Source: a virus
DNA length: 25,736 nt
Reading direction: 5' to 3' (one strand)
Virus record (IMG/VR): IMGVR_UViG_3300049915_000235
Span: 1-25,736 of that record
Every line of letters begins with the position of its first letter. Positions within the stretch are counted from its first letter, which is position 1. Below are positions 7,784-15,495 of this stretch, piece after piece. The translations under genes and the position numbers were made by a program. The notes under the pieces were generated by a model. That model was not told the origin of the DNA. It saw only the letters and a list, made by a program, of their open reading frames with translations, and did not search any database.

Positions 7784-8896
7784 ATGAATATTACATTAAA
7801 AAGAACAGAAGAGCAAGTTGAACTCGTAAAAGCAATGGCTTCGAAAAATCGCGAAACCGCATATGAGGCTCAAGCAGCTCTAGCAGCTTTCTTGGCTCCA
7901 GTGTTGGCAGAAGTAATTAACAATGCTCCTACTTTGAGTAACTTGTTTCAAACTTTATCTTTCGATGCAGATGATAATCCAAGTATTCCATTGGATCTTT
8001 ACTATGACGTAGAGGATGAAGATTACATCCAGGTTTACAGCCAGTCTGTACCAGGTGGTCTTCCAACCAGTCAAGTACAACCTAGCTTCAGCGAAATGAA
8101 GGTAACTACTTACAATCTTGATAGCGCAGTATCTTTCGACAAGAAATATGCAGCAAAATCTCGTCTTGATGTAGTTGGTAAAACCTTTACTCGCGTTGCT
8201 CAAGAGCTTTTGCTTAAGCAAGAGCGTACTTCGGCTAACTTGATCATGGGAGCTTTGAAAAAAGCCGAAACCAATGGTCAAAAACACGTTATTGACTGCT
8301 CTGTAGACAAAAGAGTTATGCTTGACGATTTTAATCGCCTTATGACTCTTGCTAAAAGAATCAACACTTCTTACAGTGGCGGAACCCCAACTGATCGCAG
8401 AAGTGGAGTTACAGACCTTATTTGTTCACCAGAAGTAGTACAAGAGCTTCGCTCCTTGGCCTACAACCCAGTGAACACAAAAAATGCAGCTGGAACTGAT
8501 GCTGTTGCAGGTAATCCTCCGATTGCTGCTACTGACGATATGCGTGAAAGCATTTATAACAATGCTGGAATTCCTGAGTTCTATGGCGTTTCCATTATGG
8601 AAATCAATGAGCTTGGTGATGGTCAAAAGTACAACAAGATCTATAGCACAATTTCTGGTTCAGCTTTAAGCAGTGGCGAAGAAATTATTCTTGGTCTTGA
8701 TCGTAGCCGTGACTCTCTCATGAGAGTTCTTTCTCGCGACTCTGAGAGTGGCGCTGAAATGAGCCTTGTCGCAGATGATCAGTACAGTGTTCGTCAGCAA
8801 AAAATCGGATACTATGGATCCCTTGAAGAAGGACGCGTCATCCTTGATGATCGTGCTCTTTACGGATTGGTCGCTTCAGGCCTTACTGGAATTTAA
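7784..8896 (+). CDS. Major capsid protein (probable HK97 fold)
   Basis: This 370-residue protein is the likely shell subunit. It follows portal, protease-scaffold and decoration genes in standard order and is the right length. It has a strong Shine-Dalgarno sequence (AAAGGAG) and is followed by the strongest terminator in the window, as expected for an abundant product. It begins with a charged helix (residues 1-40). Then comes an extended segment rich in Asp, Pro and Tyr (65-100, possibly the E-loop region), a long helical spine around 130-165, and a C-terminal part with beta-rich blocks and the segment QQKIGYYGSLEEGRVI, similar in style to other HK97-fold capsids. The fold is inferred from context and pattern, not from a unique motif. 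Confidence 0.85.
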   Translation: MNITLKRTEEQVELVKAMASKNRETAYEAQAALAAFLAPVLAEVINNAPTLSNLFQTLSFDADDNPSIPLDLYYDVEDEDYIQVYSQSVPGGLPTSQVQPSFSEMKVTTYNLDSAVSFDKKYAAKSRLDVVGKTFTRVAQELLLKQERTSANLIMGALKKAETNGQKHVIDCSVDKRVMLDDFNRLMTLAKRINTSYSGGTPTDRRSGVTDLICSPEVVQELRSLAYNPVNTKNAAGTDAVAGNPPIAATDDMRESIYNNAGIPEFYGVSIMEINELGDGQKYNKIYSTISGSALSSGEEIILGLDRSRDSLMRVLSRDSESGAEMSLVADDQYSVRQQKIGYYGSLEEGRVILDDRALYGLVASGLTGI

Positions 8897-8924
8897 TTCC
8901 CCAAAACTTAACCCTTAACCAAAG

Positions 8925-8948
8925 AAGCTCGCTACGGCGAGCTTTTTT
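8925..8948 (+). terminator. Intrinsic terminator after the major capsid gene
   Basis: A perfect 8-bp stem AAGCTCGC/GCGAGCTT (8925-8932 with 8937-8944) encloses the loop TACG and is followed by a T run to 8948. As RNA the loop is C(UACG)G, a very stable UNCG tetraloop. It ends the packaging-head transcription unit. Confidence 0.92.
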
Positions 8949-8962
8949 GTTTTCTATTAAAC

Positions 8963-8991
8963 TTGAAAAAAGTGTATATTCATTGTATAAT
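8963..8991 (+). promoter_or_regulatory. Consensus sigma70-type promoter before the neck genes
   Basis: TTGAAA (8963-8968) is followed after exactly 17 nt by TATAAT (8986-8991), 20 nt before the ATG at 9012. It lies directly after the capsid terminator, so the two downstream genes can be transcribed independently of the head genes. Confidence 0.78.
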
Positions 8992-9011
8992 AAAAAGGAA
9001 AGGTAAAAGGT

Positions 9012-9443
9012 ATGAAAAAAACAAACACAAAGAAGAGTTCGCCAAAAGCTCAGTCAAAAGCTTCTAAGAAGCCTAAGAAAAATTTGATCGAAGAATTACA
9101 ATCTATGGAACAAACTACAGGTAAAGAATACATTCAGAAAACTAAAGAGCTTGAAGACATTCTTGGAGTAAAAGAAGTTAATCCATTCAAAACAGCAAAT
9201 GCAAGCGTATTCCAAGAAAACTTGTCAGAAATGACTCTTGTAGATATGCAGTCATTAGCAGTAAGAGTCGGCGTAATGCCTTCAGCTAATCGCACTAATT
9301 TAAAAAAGAGATTAATGAAGGAGTTTGAGCACAGAAATAAATCTAGAACAATTATCGGAGGAGCTGATTCTAGGCAGGTTGGGCTTAACACAAACAGCCC
9401 TGACTTTAAGGAAGTATCTAAAATATTAAGAGAGGGAATGTAA
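9012..9443 (+). CDS. Small basic protein with a SAP/HeH-like C-terminal motif
   Basis: This 143-residue protein starts with a very lysine- and serine-rich stretch (residues 1-23), followed by an acidic-basic helix. Residues 71-108 (LSEMTLVDMQSLAVRVG followed by NRTNLKKRLMKEFEHR) resemble the two-helix SAP or HeH DNA-binding motif, found in several phage head-completion and DNA-associated proteins. It has a good ribosome site (AGGAAAGG) and its own promoter at 8963. The TTG start of the next gene follows its stop directly. A role in head completion or as a DNA-binding virion protein is suggested by position and the basic tail. It could also be regulatory. Motif assignment is by eye. Confidence 0.5.
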   Translation: MKKTNTKKSSPKAQSKASKKPKKNLIEELQSMEQTTGKEYIQKTKELEDILGVKEVNPFKTANASVFQENLSEMTLVDMQSLAVRVGVMPSANRTNLKKRLMKEFEHRNKSRTIIGGADSRQVGLNTNSPDFKEVSKILREGM

Positions 9444-9444
9444 A

Positions 9445-9909
9445 TTGAGTAATATAGGAGATTTAGCTCAGGAAATATTTGATCATGAATTTGATTCAGA
9501 CACAGAAGTTGCTACAGTATCTTCTATTTCTGGATGGTTAGACTCTCATATAGGCAATCTTAATACTATGATACATACATCCTTTGATGTTGTCAATGGT
9601 GTTATTGAGCCTGAAGCTGACTTCAAAAATGAAGAAAAAGCTATATATCGAGCGATGTACCTAAAAAACTTCAACTCATCAATGTCTCGAAAAACTCTGC
9701 AGGGAGCCACTAAATCAAGCGACTTTATACAAATACGTGACTCCGATGGCTCGATGATCGTAAGACCCAATAAGAACACTGCAGCGGGCGCATACAGATC
9801 TTTAGCTAGCGGTTATGATCAAGAACTAAAAGAATTGGTTTCTGCATACCTTTCTTTTGAAAGCAAGCCAATACAAGTTGCAGGAAACGACGCTCCATCA
9901 AGCCAATAA
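9445..9909 (+). CDS. Putative neck or head-tail connector protein
   Basis: This 154-residue protein most likely starts with TTG at 9445, because GAGGG stands 8 nt upstream and no better in-frame start precedes it. It is mainly helical. The first half is acidic (SGWLDSHIGNLNTMIH, a probable amphipathic helix), the middle has a KAIYRAMYLKNF helix and a short IQIRDSDGSM strand, and the end is a helix (YDQELKELVSAYL) with a loose polar tail. The arrangement resembles helical head-tail adaptors of the HK97 gp6 type, and the location between capsid and tail genes agrees. No diagnostic residues are known to me, so the call rests on context. The next gene begins 14 nt after its stop. Confidence 0.5.
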   Translation: MSNIGDLAQEIFDHEFDSDTEVATVSSISGWLDSHIGNLNTMIHTSFDVVNGVIEPEADFKNEEKAIYRAMYLKNFNSSMSRKTLQGATKSSDFIQIRDSDGSMIVRPNKNTAAGAYRSLASGYDQELKELVSAYLSFESKPIQVAGNDAPSSQ

Positions 9910-9916
9910 GTGTAAT
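9910..9916 (+). promoter_or_regulatory. GTGTAAT box before the gpM-like tail gene
   Basis: An exact GTGTAAT starts just after the preceding TAA stop and stands 7 nt before the GTG start at 9924. No Shine-Dalgarno sequence is present. Confidence 0.55.
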
Positions 9917-9923
9917 TTAGAAT

Positions 9924-11390
9924 GTGGACAGAACATACAACACTAGCTTACAAGGCCTTACAACTACTTGGCCACAAAGAAACGGTCAATACTTAGCTCC
10001 TGATTACGGTTATTCTGCTTCGTATGAAGGAGCTATCCGAATGTTTAGTTACGGAGATGGTTTTTATGCAATTTCGCCTAAAGGTGTAAATAATATAACG
10101 TTTTCTCTATCTTTAAATTATAGTAATTTGCACGATAGTGAAGCTAGGCAAATTATAGATTTTTTAGAGACTTCTAAGGGCCTTGATTTTCCCTTTGTTC
10201 CTCCAGACCCATTTTGCAAAAGAAATATATTTAGATGCGTAGGATTCTCTCATACTTTTAATAAAGAGAATTTAAATAATATATCTATTAATTTAAAAAC
10301 AAACAAGCAAAGTTCTTTAAATATAGAGTCCGCCATTCCTGGATCTTCAGAAACGCTATTGAATGCACCTCGAGCTACAGAATCGCATACCATGTATTTA
10401 TCAATTAATTCTGATGACGAGTCGAACTTTTTACCATCAAATGGCGCACAACATTATAAGAATTATTCTGACTATTGTAAAATAGGTTATAAGGAATACT
10501 TGAGAAGTATATTCACTAGAGAAGAGATGTTAAAGGTTTTGAATAATGATTTTACTGATGGTATTTTAAGTCTTCCCTGGTATACAATGGGGCTTATAGA
10601 AAGAGCTGCTTTAGACACTTATGGGATGCCTGATAGTACCAACGATGTCAGATCAATACATCCTGGTTATTATGATCCTCCTAGCTCAACTGATAATAAC
10701 TCTAAGCCTTTTGAAATCAGAGTTGTTCCTTGGACGCAACCTTTTGGGTATCATACGCCTGATGACACTCTTTACGCTACCTCGATATACGTAATCAATG
10801 GGCTAAACTATCTTTCGCAGTGGGCCTACCCTAAGGATATAGTAGTATTTAAGCCTGATTATGAAGCGCAGACTTTTGATAAATATTATTATTGCAAGAA
10901 AAGTCATTTTGCAAGGCCGCTACAGAGCGCTTTCAATTCTTGGCTAGACGGATCAAGTTTAGATACTGGCAGTGGTACATGGGTAGATGATCACAGAATT
11001 CCAGGTAGTACCGATGAAAGACATTGGACTAAAAACTTTTTTTGGGAACCTAGTTACGCCTCTACAATTTCTCAACAATCAAGAATACTAAGTAAGGTTT
11101 ATGATGGAGAAAAAGTCGAGGTTCTATCTGACGGAAGAAATACAAACCCGCTAGTATTCGATGTTCAGTTTAATAACAGAGACGATAGAGAAGCTTATGC
11201 AATTTTACATTTTCTCGAAAATAGAAAAGGTTATGTCCGCTTTAAATGGGATTCTGTACCAGAAATTTATGATGTCGCAGATAGATACTTTCTATGCAAT
11301 GCTTGGAGTTTTTCTAAAAGATATATAGACAATAACTCTATCAAGGCTACTTTTATTGAAGACGCGCTTGGGGCTGATTTAGGTTATTAA
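9924..11390 (+). CDS. Tail protein with two lambda gpM-like domains
   Basis: This 488-residue protein contains two copies of one domain resembling the minor tail protein family of lambda gpM. Copy one spans about 15-126 and copy two about 374-482. Both have a P-x-Y start, a (G/Y)DG turn (44-46 and 393-395) and an asparagine before the central strands. Both then have an (I/L)-x-FLE helix end (80-82 and 430-432), a K/R-G-x-x-x-F strand and a Cys-containing strand near the end (C105 and C458). Copies are separated by about 245 residues rich in Tyr, Asp and Pro. In lambda, gpM joins tape measure and tip proteins, so a tail-tip role is likely. The start is GTG: the overlapping ATG at 9922 is in a frame that soon stops. 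Its stop overlaps that of the convergent gene. Confidence 0.75.
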   Translation: MDRTYNTSLQGLTTTWPQRNGQYLAPDYGYSASYEGAIRMFSYGDGFYAISPKGVNNITFSLSLNYSNLHDSEARQIIDFLETSKGLDFPFVPPDPFCKRNIFRCVGFSHTFNKENLNNISINLKTNKQSSLNIESAIPGSSETLLNAPRATESHTMYLSINSDDESNFLPSNGAQHYKNYSDYCKIGYKEYLRSIFTREEMLKVLNNDFTDGILSLPWYTMGLIERAALDTYGMPDSTNDVRSIHPGYYDPPSSTDNNSKPFEIRVVPWTQPFGYHTPDDTLYATSIYVINGLNYLSQWAYPKDIVVFKPDYEAQTFDKYYYCKKSHFARPLQSAFNSWLDGSSLDTGSGTWVDDHRIPGSTDERHWTKNFFWEPSYASTISQQSRILSKVYDGEKVEVLSDGRNTNPLVFDVQFNNRDDREAYAILHFLENRKGYVRFKWDSVPEIYDVADRYFLCNAWSFSKRYIDNNSIKATFIEDALGADLGY

Positions 11391-12358
11391 CGAACAGATT
11401 CTTTGATTGTCACAGTACCTTCCATAAAGCCATTCTGGCTAATGGATATTTCTTGGGTATCTATTTGACCAGCAATTGTTAATACTCGATTAATTTCTTG
11501 CCCAGGTTGATTCTCTGCACCAATTGCTTTTAATAAAATGCTAATTGTGGCATTTCTTTTATCATGACCCTTAAAGTCAATAACCTTTCCAATATCTTCG
11601 CCTTGAACAGTAACCTCTCTATTTATGTTACCGAGATTAACTTCTACGGGATGTTTTTTGCCTACTACATAAATAGGTATTCTCTCATACGATTCTGTCC
11701 AGCTAATAGACACTGGGTGCTCAATTCCAATGGTTGCTCGATTATAACCATTTAATTCAGTCGTAACGTGATTCTGAGTGTTTAGTGGAGTTATGCTTAT
11801 ATCTGGTTCAGCAGGAGGAACTGCAGGGGTAAATGTACCCCCCTCTAACTCATCTGGATTAGTTGTGCCTATATTTCTGTAATCATCATTCACGCTAGCT
11901 GTTGAGCTGCCATCTCTGTCTGATGTCATTTTATAAATAGAGAAATCAGCGCTTATACTTGCTGGTTTATAAGGCTCTAATGTTAAATTAAAAGAATTAA
12001 GATATGTTTGCCCAAAATTAAAACCCGCCAACCTTCCGTACAACTCATCCGCTTCCCCAGTTTTACTTATAATTTGATCGCTATTACCGTTTAAATAAAA
12101 ATCTGTATTTAAGCTCGCAGTGAGTGGAGCGTCAGGGAAATATCTATGCAGTTGAGATTGTCCTAAAGTCCTCATTGGAGGAACTGAGGCTGATACTTGT
12201 AGGCCAGCGCTTGTTGAATAAATATAATCGTTTGCGCTTGCATTAACTGGATAGTCTGGATAGTCTGCAGCGTTAGCTCTAGAGTGATAGCTCGTGCCAA
12301 CCGCTCCTATATAAAGCGGTGTTTCTGTATATCTATAGAAACTTCTTTGGTTACTCAT
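11387..12358 (-). CDS. Tail-tube-like protein, paralogue of the FN3 protein N-terminus
   Basis: This 323-residue protein is beta-rich, with no signal peptide or membrane segment. It shares a core with the N-terminal part of the 2004-residue protein at 16867-22881. The best match is PIYVVGKKHPVEV (228-240) against PIYVVGKDRPVEV (236-248). A second matching block covers 111-143 against 86-118, with a common L...S/Y.....P..SAD motif, and both end in a similar S-x-x-x-G strand. The pattern (a G-x-x-x-P strand, a duplex of strands, then a variable loop) resembles phage tail tube proteins, but the similarity is not diagnostic. It may be a tail tube or a tube-capping protein. It is the last gene of the minus-strand block and is preceded by a GTGTAAT box rather than a Shine-Dalgarno sequence. 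Confidence 0.55.
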   Translation of the reverse strand: MSNQRSFYRYTETPLYIGAVGTSYHSRANAADYPDYPVNASANDYIYSTSAGLQVSASVPPMRTLGQSQLHRYFPDAPLTASLNTDFYLNGNSDQIISKTGEADELYGRLAGFNFGQTYLNSFNLTLEPYKPASISADFSIYKMTSDRDGSSTASVNDDYRNIGTTNPDELEGGTFTPAVPPAEPDISITPLNTQNHVTTELNGYNRATIGIEHPVSISWTESYERIPIYVVGKKHPVEVNLGNINREVTVQGEDIGKVIDFKGHDKRNATISILLKAIGAENQPGQEINRVLTIAGQIDTQEISISQNGFMEGTVTIKESVR

Positions 12359-12365
12359 ATTCTAT

Positions 12366-12372
12366 ATTACAC
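12366..12372 (-). promoter_or_regulatory. GTGTAAT box before the 323-residue tail protein
   Basis: An exact GTGTAAT (minus strand) begins in the last base of the upstream TAG stop. It stands 7 nt before the ATG at 12358, with no Shine-Dalgarno sequence. Confidence 0.55.
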
Positions 12373-12878
12373 TAAATTACCTTGGCTACCACCTTTATTT
12401 GTTGAGTATTCCAATTTTTCCAACCCCAATTCCCGTTAGCCTCAAGTTTTATAACACCATACGAAGGAAGTTGAACCGTAACTGTATTCGCTTCTATGCC
12501 TTGTATTTGTGCGCCCCAAAATTGCGCCCCCAAGGAAGTGGGGGGATTAGTCGGTTGTAAATCTACTCTTACAGAGTTTCCACCGCCATCTGTATCTCTG
12601 GCGAACAACGAAAATATAAGATCGTCAGTGCCTAAGTTATGGGTAAAAGATAGGGTGGCGTTATTAGCTACAAAAGTAAGACCAGCATAGTTAACCCATC
12701 CGCTGCTCCAGCCTGCTGAGTTTGATGAGTTTGATGAGTTCGATGATACATATGTGAGCAAGTCTGAAATTTTTACATTCTGAGTAGTCCCGTCTGCCTT
12801 AGCTACTAACAACAAATCATTTTCACCTATTGAAGATGTTGTATTTAAATCCCTTACTTTTATACTTTCGATTGACAT
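12372..12878 (-). CDS. Short tail fibre or tip protein
   Basis: This 168-residue protein has an N-terminal module of about 45 residues (IKVRDL...SIGENDLLLVAK...KISDLLTYV). The same module opens two neighbouring fibre proteins. A Ser/Asn linker made of NSS repeats (about 46-53) follows. The rest is a beta-rich domain with the segment LSFTHNLGTDD, frequent in fibre tip domains, and several Trp residues near the end (WGWKNW). It overlaps the upstream S74 fibre gene by 19 bp, so translation is probably coupled. Likely role: a trimeric fibre or tip part attached to the baseplate through the shared module. The exact family is not recognised. Confidence 0.6.
   Translation of the reverse strand: MSIESIKVRDLNTTSSIGENDLLLVAKADGTTQNVKISDLLTYVSSNSSNSSNSAGWSSGWVNYAGLTFVANNATLSFTHNLGTDDLIFSLFARDTDGGGNSVRVDLQPTNPPTSLGAQFWGAQIQGIEANTVTVQLPSYGVIKLEANGNWGWKNWNTQQIKVVAKVI
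12718..12744 (-). repeat. Three 9-bp tandem repeats coding Asn-Ser-Ser
   Basis: On the plus strand the unit is GAGTTTGAT, repeated three times with one change (GAGTTCGAT in the third copy). In the minus-strand gene it codes NSS units in the linker between anchor module and tip domain. Copy-number change would keep the frame and alter linker length. Confidence 0.85.
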
Positions 12879-14245
12879 ATCTTTTCTAATTCTTTAATTC
12901 TTTTTTCTTGATCTTTTACACACTCTATCAGTAATGGTATTATACTATTATATTTTACACTTTTAAAGCCATTTTCTTTATCTTTTACGGCTTCTGGCAA
13001 AACAAGCTCTACTTCTTGAGCAAGCACACCGTAATCTTTACCAGAATATTTTGGCTGCATTTCTTCTTTCCAGTCAAAAGATATTCCATTTATTTGTTTT
13101 ATTTTATTTATCGGACTATCTATTGTTTGGATGTTTTCCTTAAGTCTTTGGTCAGAGGCGCTATAGTATGCAACAACATCATTATAACAGAGCAGGTCTC
13201 CACTGGCGTCAATTTCTACACTCTTACTTCCTGATGTATAAAAACATATACTATCTAAATCTGAACTTTCTTCTGTTGTTATATAAGTATCATTGTCTGC
13301 ATCGGATATTCCTGTTAATAAGTCTGTGGTTGCGAAATCTCCCGTTTGACCCGTAGTGACAAACACACCAGTTTCTCCAGTAGTTACAAAATCTCCCGTT
13401 TGACCTGTAGTGACGAAAACGCCAGTTTCTCCAGTACTTACAAAATCTCCTATTTCTATTCCAGTTAATACGGGAACACCGCTAATCGTGAGTTCTTGGC
13501 TGAAGCCTCCTATTTGTCCTGTTGTGGTGCCAAAAATTCCACTAGTTCCTTTAAGATTATACCCACTAATATCGCCTGTGGTGGAGATATCAGTCACAGA
13601 TTCTACAAACATTTCTCCTGTAACATAAAGATTTCCTCCAATAGCTAAATCTCCAGTAACTCTAAAATCATGAAAAAATCCACTGGCACCACTCAATTGT
13701 TCTTCTGAATATATTAAATTAGAGCTTCCTGTGAATGATGAGCCGCTTTTGTATTGAATTGAGAAGTCGGGCCCACTAACGGTTGTCGTGGAGTTAGAAA
13801 ATGGAGACCATGCGTTATTGACGTAACCTTCAAATTGACCAAGTTCTGTATTGTATCTCATTAAGCCATTTGTTGGAGTTGGTCTTTGGGCGGATGATCC
13901 TGCGGGGAATTTAATCCCATCAGATGTAAAGATTCCTAATCCGTAATTTATCGGAGCAGAAAGATTTAATGGATTTATATTAATCCCTGATTTATTTACA
14001 ATTGCAGGAGTAAGTCCGTCGCAAGTTATCGAAGCAGTATTATCTCCAGTGTGAACGCTAAATTTGGTGTCGCCATCTAGATCTTCTATCTCTATATATT
14101 TTTTTAATTTATTTATAGATATTTTTGAAGTCCGTGCGGCGTTAGAGGTTTCAGCGCCTGATTCAGTTATGACTAAAAAATCAGTTGATTCATTTGTGAA
14201 ATCATCTGAAAATGTAGGTAAACCTCTTATTTTAACATTAGCCAT
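12860..14245 (-). CDS. Tail fibre protein with C-terminal S74 chaperone domain
   Basis: This 461-residue fibre protein opens with the anchor module (KIRGLP...STDFLVITE...KISINKLKKYI, 1-51) also seen in two neighbours. Residues 118-150 hold a fibre-type segment, GLMRYNTELGQFEGY followed by NNAW. Residues 266-307 are tandem nonapeptides (TG-E/Q-TG-V/D-FVT). The C-terminus is a Peptidase_S74 intramolecular chaperone: SDQRLKENI with the Ser364-Lys369 dyad, GVLAQEVELVLPE, and a final coiled coil (KDQEKRIKELEK). In known members this domain folds the trimer and cuts itself off at the serine. It is probably a host-contact fibre. It lies 12 nt after a small ORF, has a GTGTAAT box and overlaps the next gene by 19 bp. 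Confidence 0.88.
   Translation of the reverse strand: MANVKIRGLPTFSDDFTNESTDFLVITESGAETSNAARTSKISINKLKKYIEIEDLDGDTKFSVHTGDNTASITCDGLTPAIVNKSGININPLNLSAPINYGLGIFTSDGIKFPAGSSAQRPTPTNGLMRYNTELGQFEGYVNNAWSPFSNSTTTVSGPDFSIQYKSGSSFTGSSNLIYSEEQLSGASGFFHDFRVTGDLAIGGNLYVTGEMFVESVTDISTTGDISGYNLKGTSGIFGTTTGQIGGFSQELTISGVPVLTGIEIGDFVSTGETGVFVTTGQTGDFVTTGETGVFVTTGQTGDFATTDLLTGISDADNDTYITTEESSDLDSICFYTSGSKSVEIDASGDLLCYNDVVAYYSASDQRLKENIQTIDSPINKIKQINGISFDWKEEMQPKYSGKDYGVLAQEVELVLPEAVKDKENGFKSVKYNSIIPLLIECVKDQEKRIKELEKICQSKV
13325..13450 (-). repeat. 54-bp tandem repeat coding nonapeptides in the fibre shaft
   Basis: The plus-strand sequence AAATCTCC recurs at 13335, 13389 and 13443, a period of 54 bp (18 codons, two nonapeptides). 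The units differ at only a few bases between the first two copies. The peptide unit is TGETGVFVT/TGQTGDFVT. Confidence 0.85.
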
Positions 14246-14256
14246 ATATAGTATAT

Positions 14257-14263
14257 ATTACAC
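14257..14263 (-). promoter_or_regulatory. GTGTAAT box before the S74 fibre gene
   Basis: An exact GTGTAAT (minus strand) includes the TAA stop of the small upstream ORF. It stands 11 nt before the ATG at 14245. The intervening bases are A/T-rich with no Shine-Dalgarno sequence. Confidence 0.5.
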
Positions 14264-14491
14264 TTTTACAATTGATCCATTTTTATAATAAAGTTTTTCT
14301 TTATCATCGCTTTTATTTCGTATAATATTTTCTACATTAATATATTCAGAATCATCTACCACTACAACTTTTATTTCGTCTTTATTATGCGTTTTATCTA
14401 TATATTGCATAGCATCTAATCTTGGCTTTTTTGATTCAGCTGGAAATGCAAAAATAATTTGATCGTTTTTGTTTATGAATAAATGTATCAT
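14258..14491 (-). CDS. Small protein of unknown function in the fibre cassette
   Basis: This 77-residue protein begins with a hydrophobic strand-like segment (MIHLFINKNDQIIFAF) and continues as a charged, Lys/Asp-rich chain with a VVVVDD strand near the middle. It has no recognised domain. It is coupled to the adhesin gene upstream: its ATG overlaps that gene's TGA (ATGA at 14488-14491). Small proteins next to fibre genes are often fibre chaperones or assembly factors, which is only inference here. The reading is supported by tight coupling on both sides. Confidence 0.5.
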   Translation of the reverse strand: MIHLFINKNDQIIFAFPAESKKPRLDAMQYIDKTHNKDEIKVVVVDDSEYINVENIIRNKSDDKEKLYYKNGSIVKV

Positions 14492-15495
14492 CCTATTGTG
14501 CCTTTTAAGGTAGTGGAAGTAAAGTTTCCATTATTCAAAGTATTTGAGTTTATTGAAAAGCCATTCTTGCGTAATAAGTGTCCCGCAGCCCCTCCACTTC
14601 CTGCATTCCCAAACCCTGCTTTAGCTAAATCTCCACCAGGCATAGGGGCAAATGTATCATCAGAAAAAAGCGTTCCAGGAGCCCCGCCATTTATAGCGGT
14701 CCCATCATTTCCATTAGCGTTCCCAAGGCCGCCTTTTCCTGCAAATATGCCAGCGCCTCCACCACCCCCGCTATAAAGAGAGCCAGACCCACCTCCTCCA
14801 CCACCAAAAATACTTCCGCCATTATTTTCAATTTCAACATTATATTGCAAGCTAATTGCATCTCCACCATCTTTGCCATTTATGTCTGTGTTATAATTTA
14901 ATGCATTTCCACCATCTCCTCCCGCTCCATAAATCAAGCCTTCATTAATAATTTTAATGTAAGAGTTATTTTCCCACCCAGAGCCTGTTTGTAAGGCGGG
15001 CAAAGAACTATCTTTGGAATATACTACTCCTCTATTTATAAATATAATGGCTTCAGCTTCTGTAGTGTATCCTCTAGTTTGGAATAAAATTGACCTTAGA
15101 TTAACGTTAATTAATGTAGTCGCATTAATAATATGTATTGCTACAACAGACGTATTTCCATTTTCATTATCGCTAACTAAATTATCACCGTCATCTGTCT
15201 CTAACCAGCCATCATCAGAGCGCTCAAGTAATGTAGGGTAATCATCTTCTCCGTCTGCAATCAGATAATATCCAGGATTAGCATCCATAAATTCAAATTC
15301 AGAAAACTTAAAATCAGCGCCTAGCGAAAACCCGCTTAATGTTTGCCCATCATCACCTATCCTTGGAAACGATGAATTAAATGCAAAATTAGATATATCT
15401 CTGGTAGATAGAGAAGATGTGAGGTTTAATCCTCCAGCCTCACCCCTTATTCTCCCTAAGGAAATTGGTGAAGATTTGGAATTTATTTTGGTCAT
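14488..15495 (-). CDS. Adhesin with polyglycine domain, T-even gp38-like
   Basis: This 335-residue protein has an N-terminal module with ISLGRIRGEAG...LS and a KFSEF motif, shared with the gene before it. A negatively charged beta region follows (70-180), then a glycine-rich domain (190-305) of GGGGG-type runs broken by Asn, Tyr and Phe, such as IINEGLIYGAGGDGG and GGSIFGGGGGG. The layout is that of the polyglycine receptor-binding adhesins of T-even phages (gp38), in which loops between glycine runs contact the host surface. It is therefore a strong candidate for host recognition. It overlaps the upstream gene and the next ORF by 4 bp each. The high plus-strand proline coding here is the complement of glycine codons and not a gene. 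Confidence 0.72.
   Translation of the reverse strand: MTKINSKSSPISLGRIRGEAGGLNLTSSLSTRDISNFAFNSSFPRIGDDGQTLSGFSLGADFKFSEFEFMDANPGYYLIADGEDDYPTLLERSDDGWLETDDGDNLVSDNENGNTSVVAIHIINATTLINVNLRSILFQTRGYTTEAEAIIFINRGVVYSKDSSLPALQTGSGWENNSYIKIINEGLIYGAGGDGGNALNYNTDINGKDGGDAISLQYNVEIENNGGSIFGGGGGGSGSLYSGGGGGAGIFAGKGGLGNANGNDGTAINGGAPGTLFSDDTFAPMPGGDLAKAGFGNAGSGGAAGHLLRKNGFSINSNTLNNGNFTSTTLKGTIG

Noticed and set aside
7955-8287. Minus-strand frame inside the major capsid gene
   Set aside because: It is an open shadow of the capsid gene. The plus-strand coding pattern there is strong.
13325-13450. Possible CRISPR-like array
   Set aside because: The repeats are contiguous, in frame and code a fibre shaft. 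There are no unique spacers.
14483-14776. Plus-strand frame coding a proline-rich protein
   Set aside because: It is the complement of the glycine-rich domain of the adhesin gene on the minus strand. It has no ribosome site and lies in the coupled minus-strand operon.
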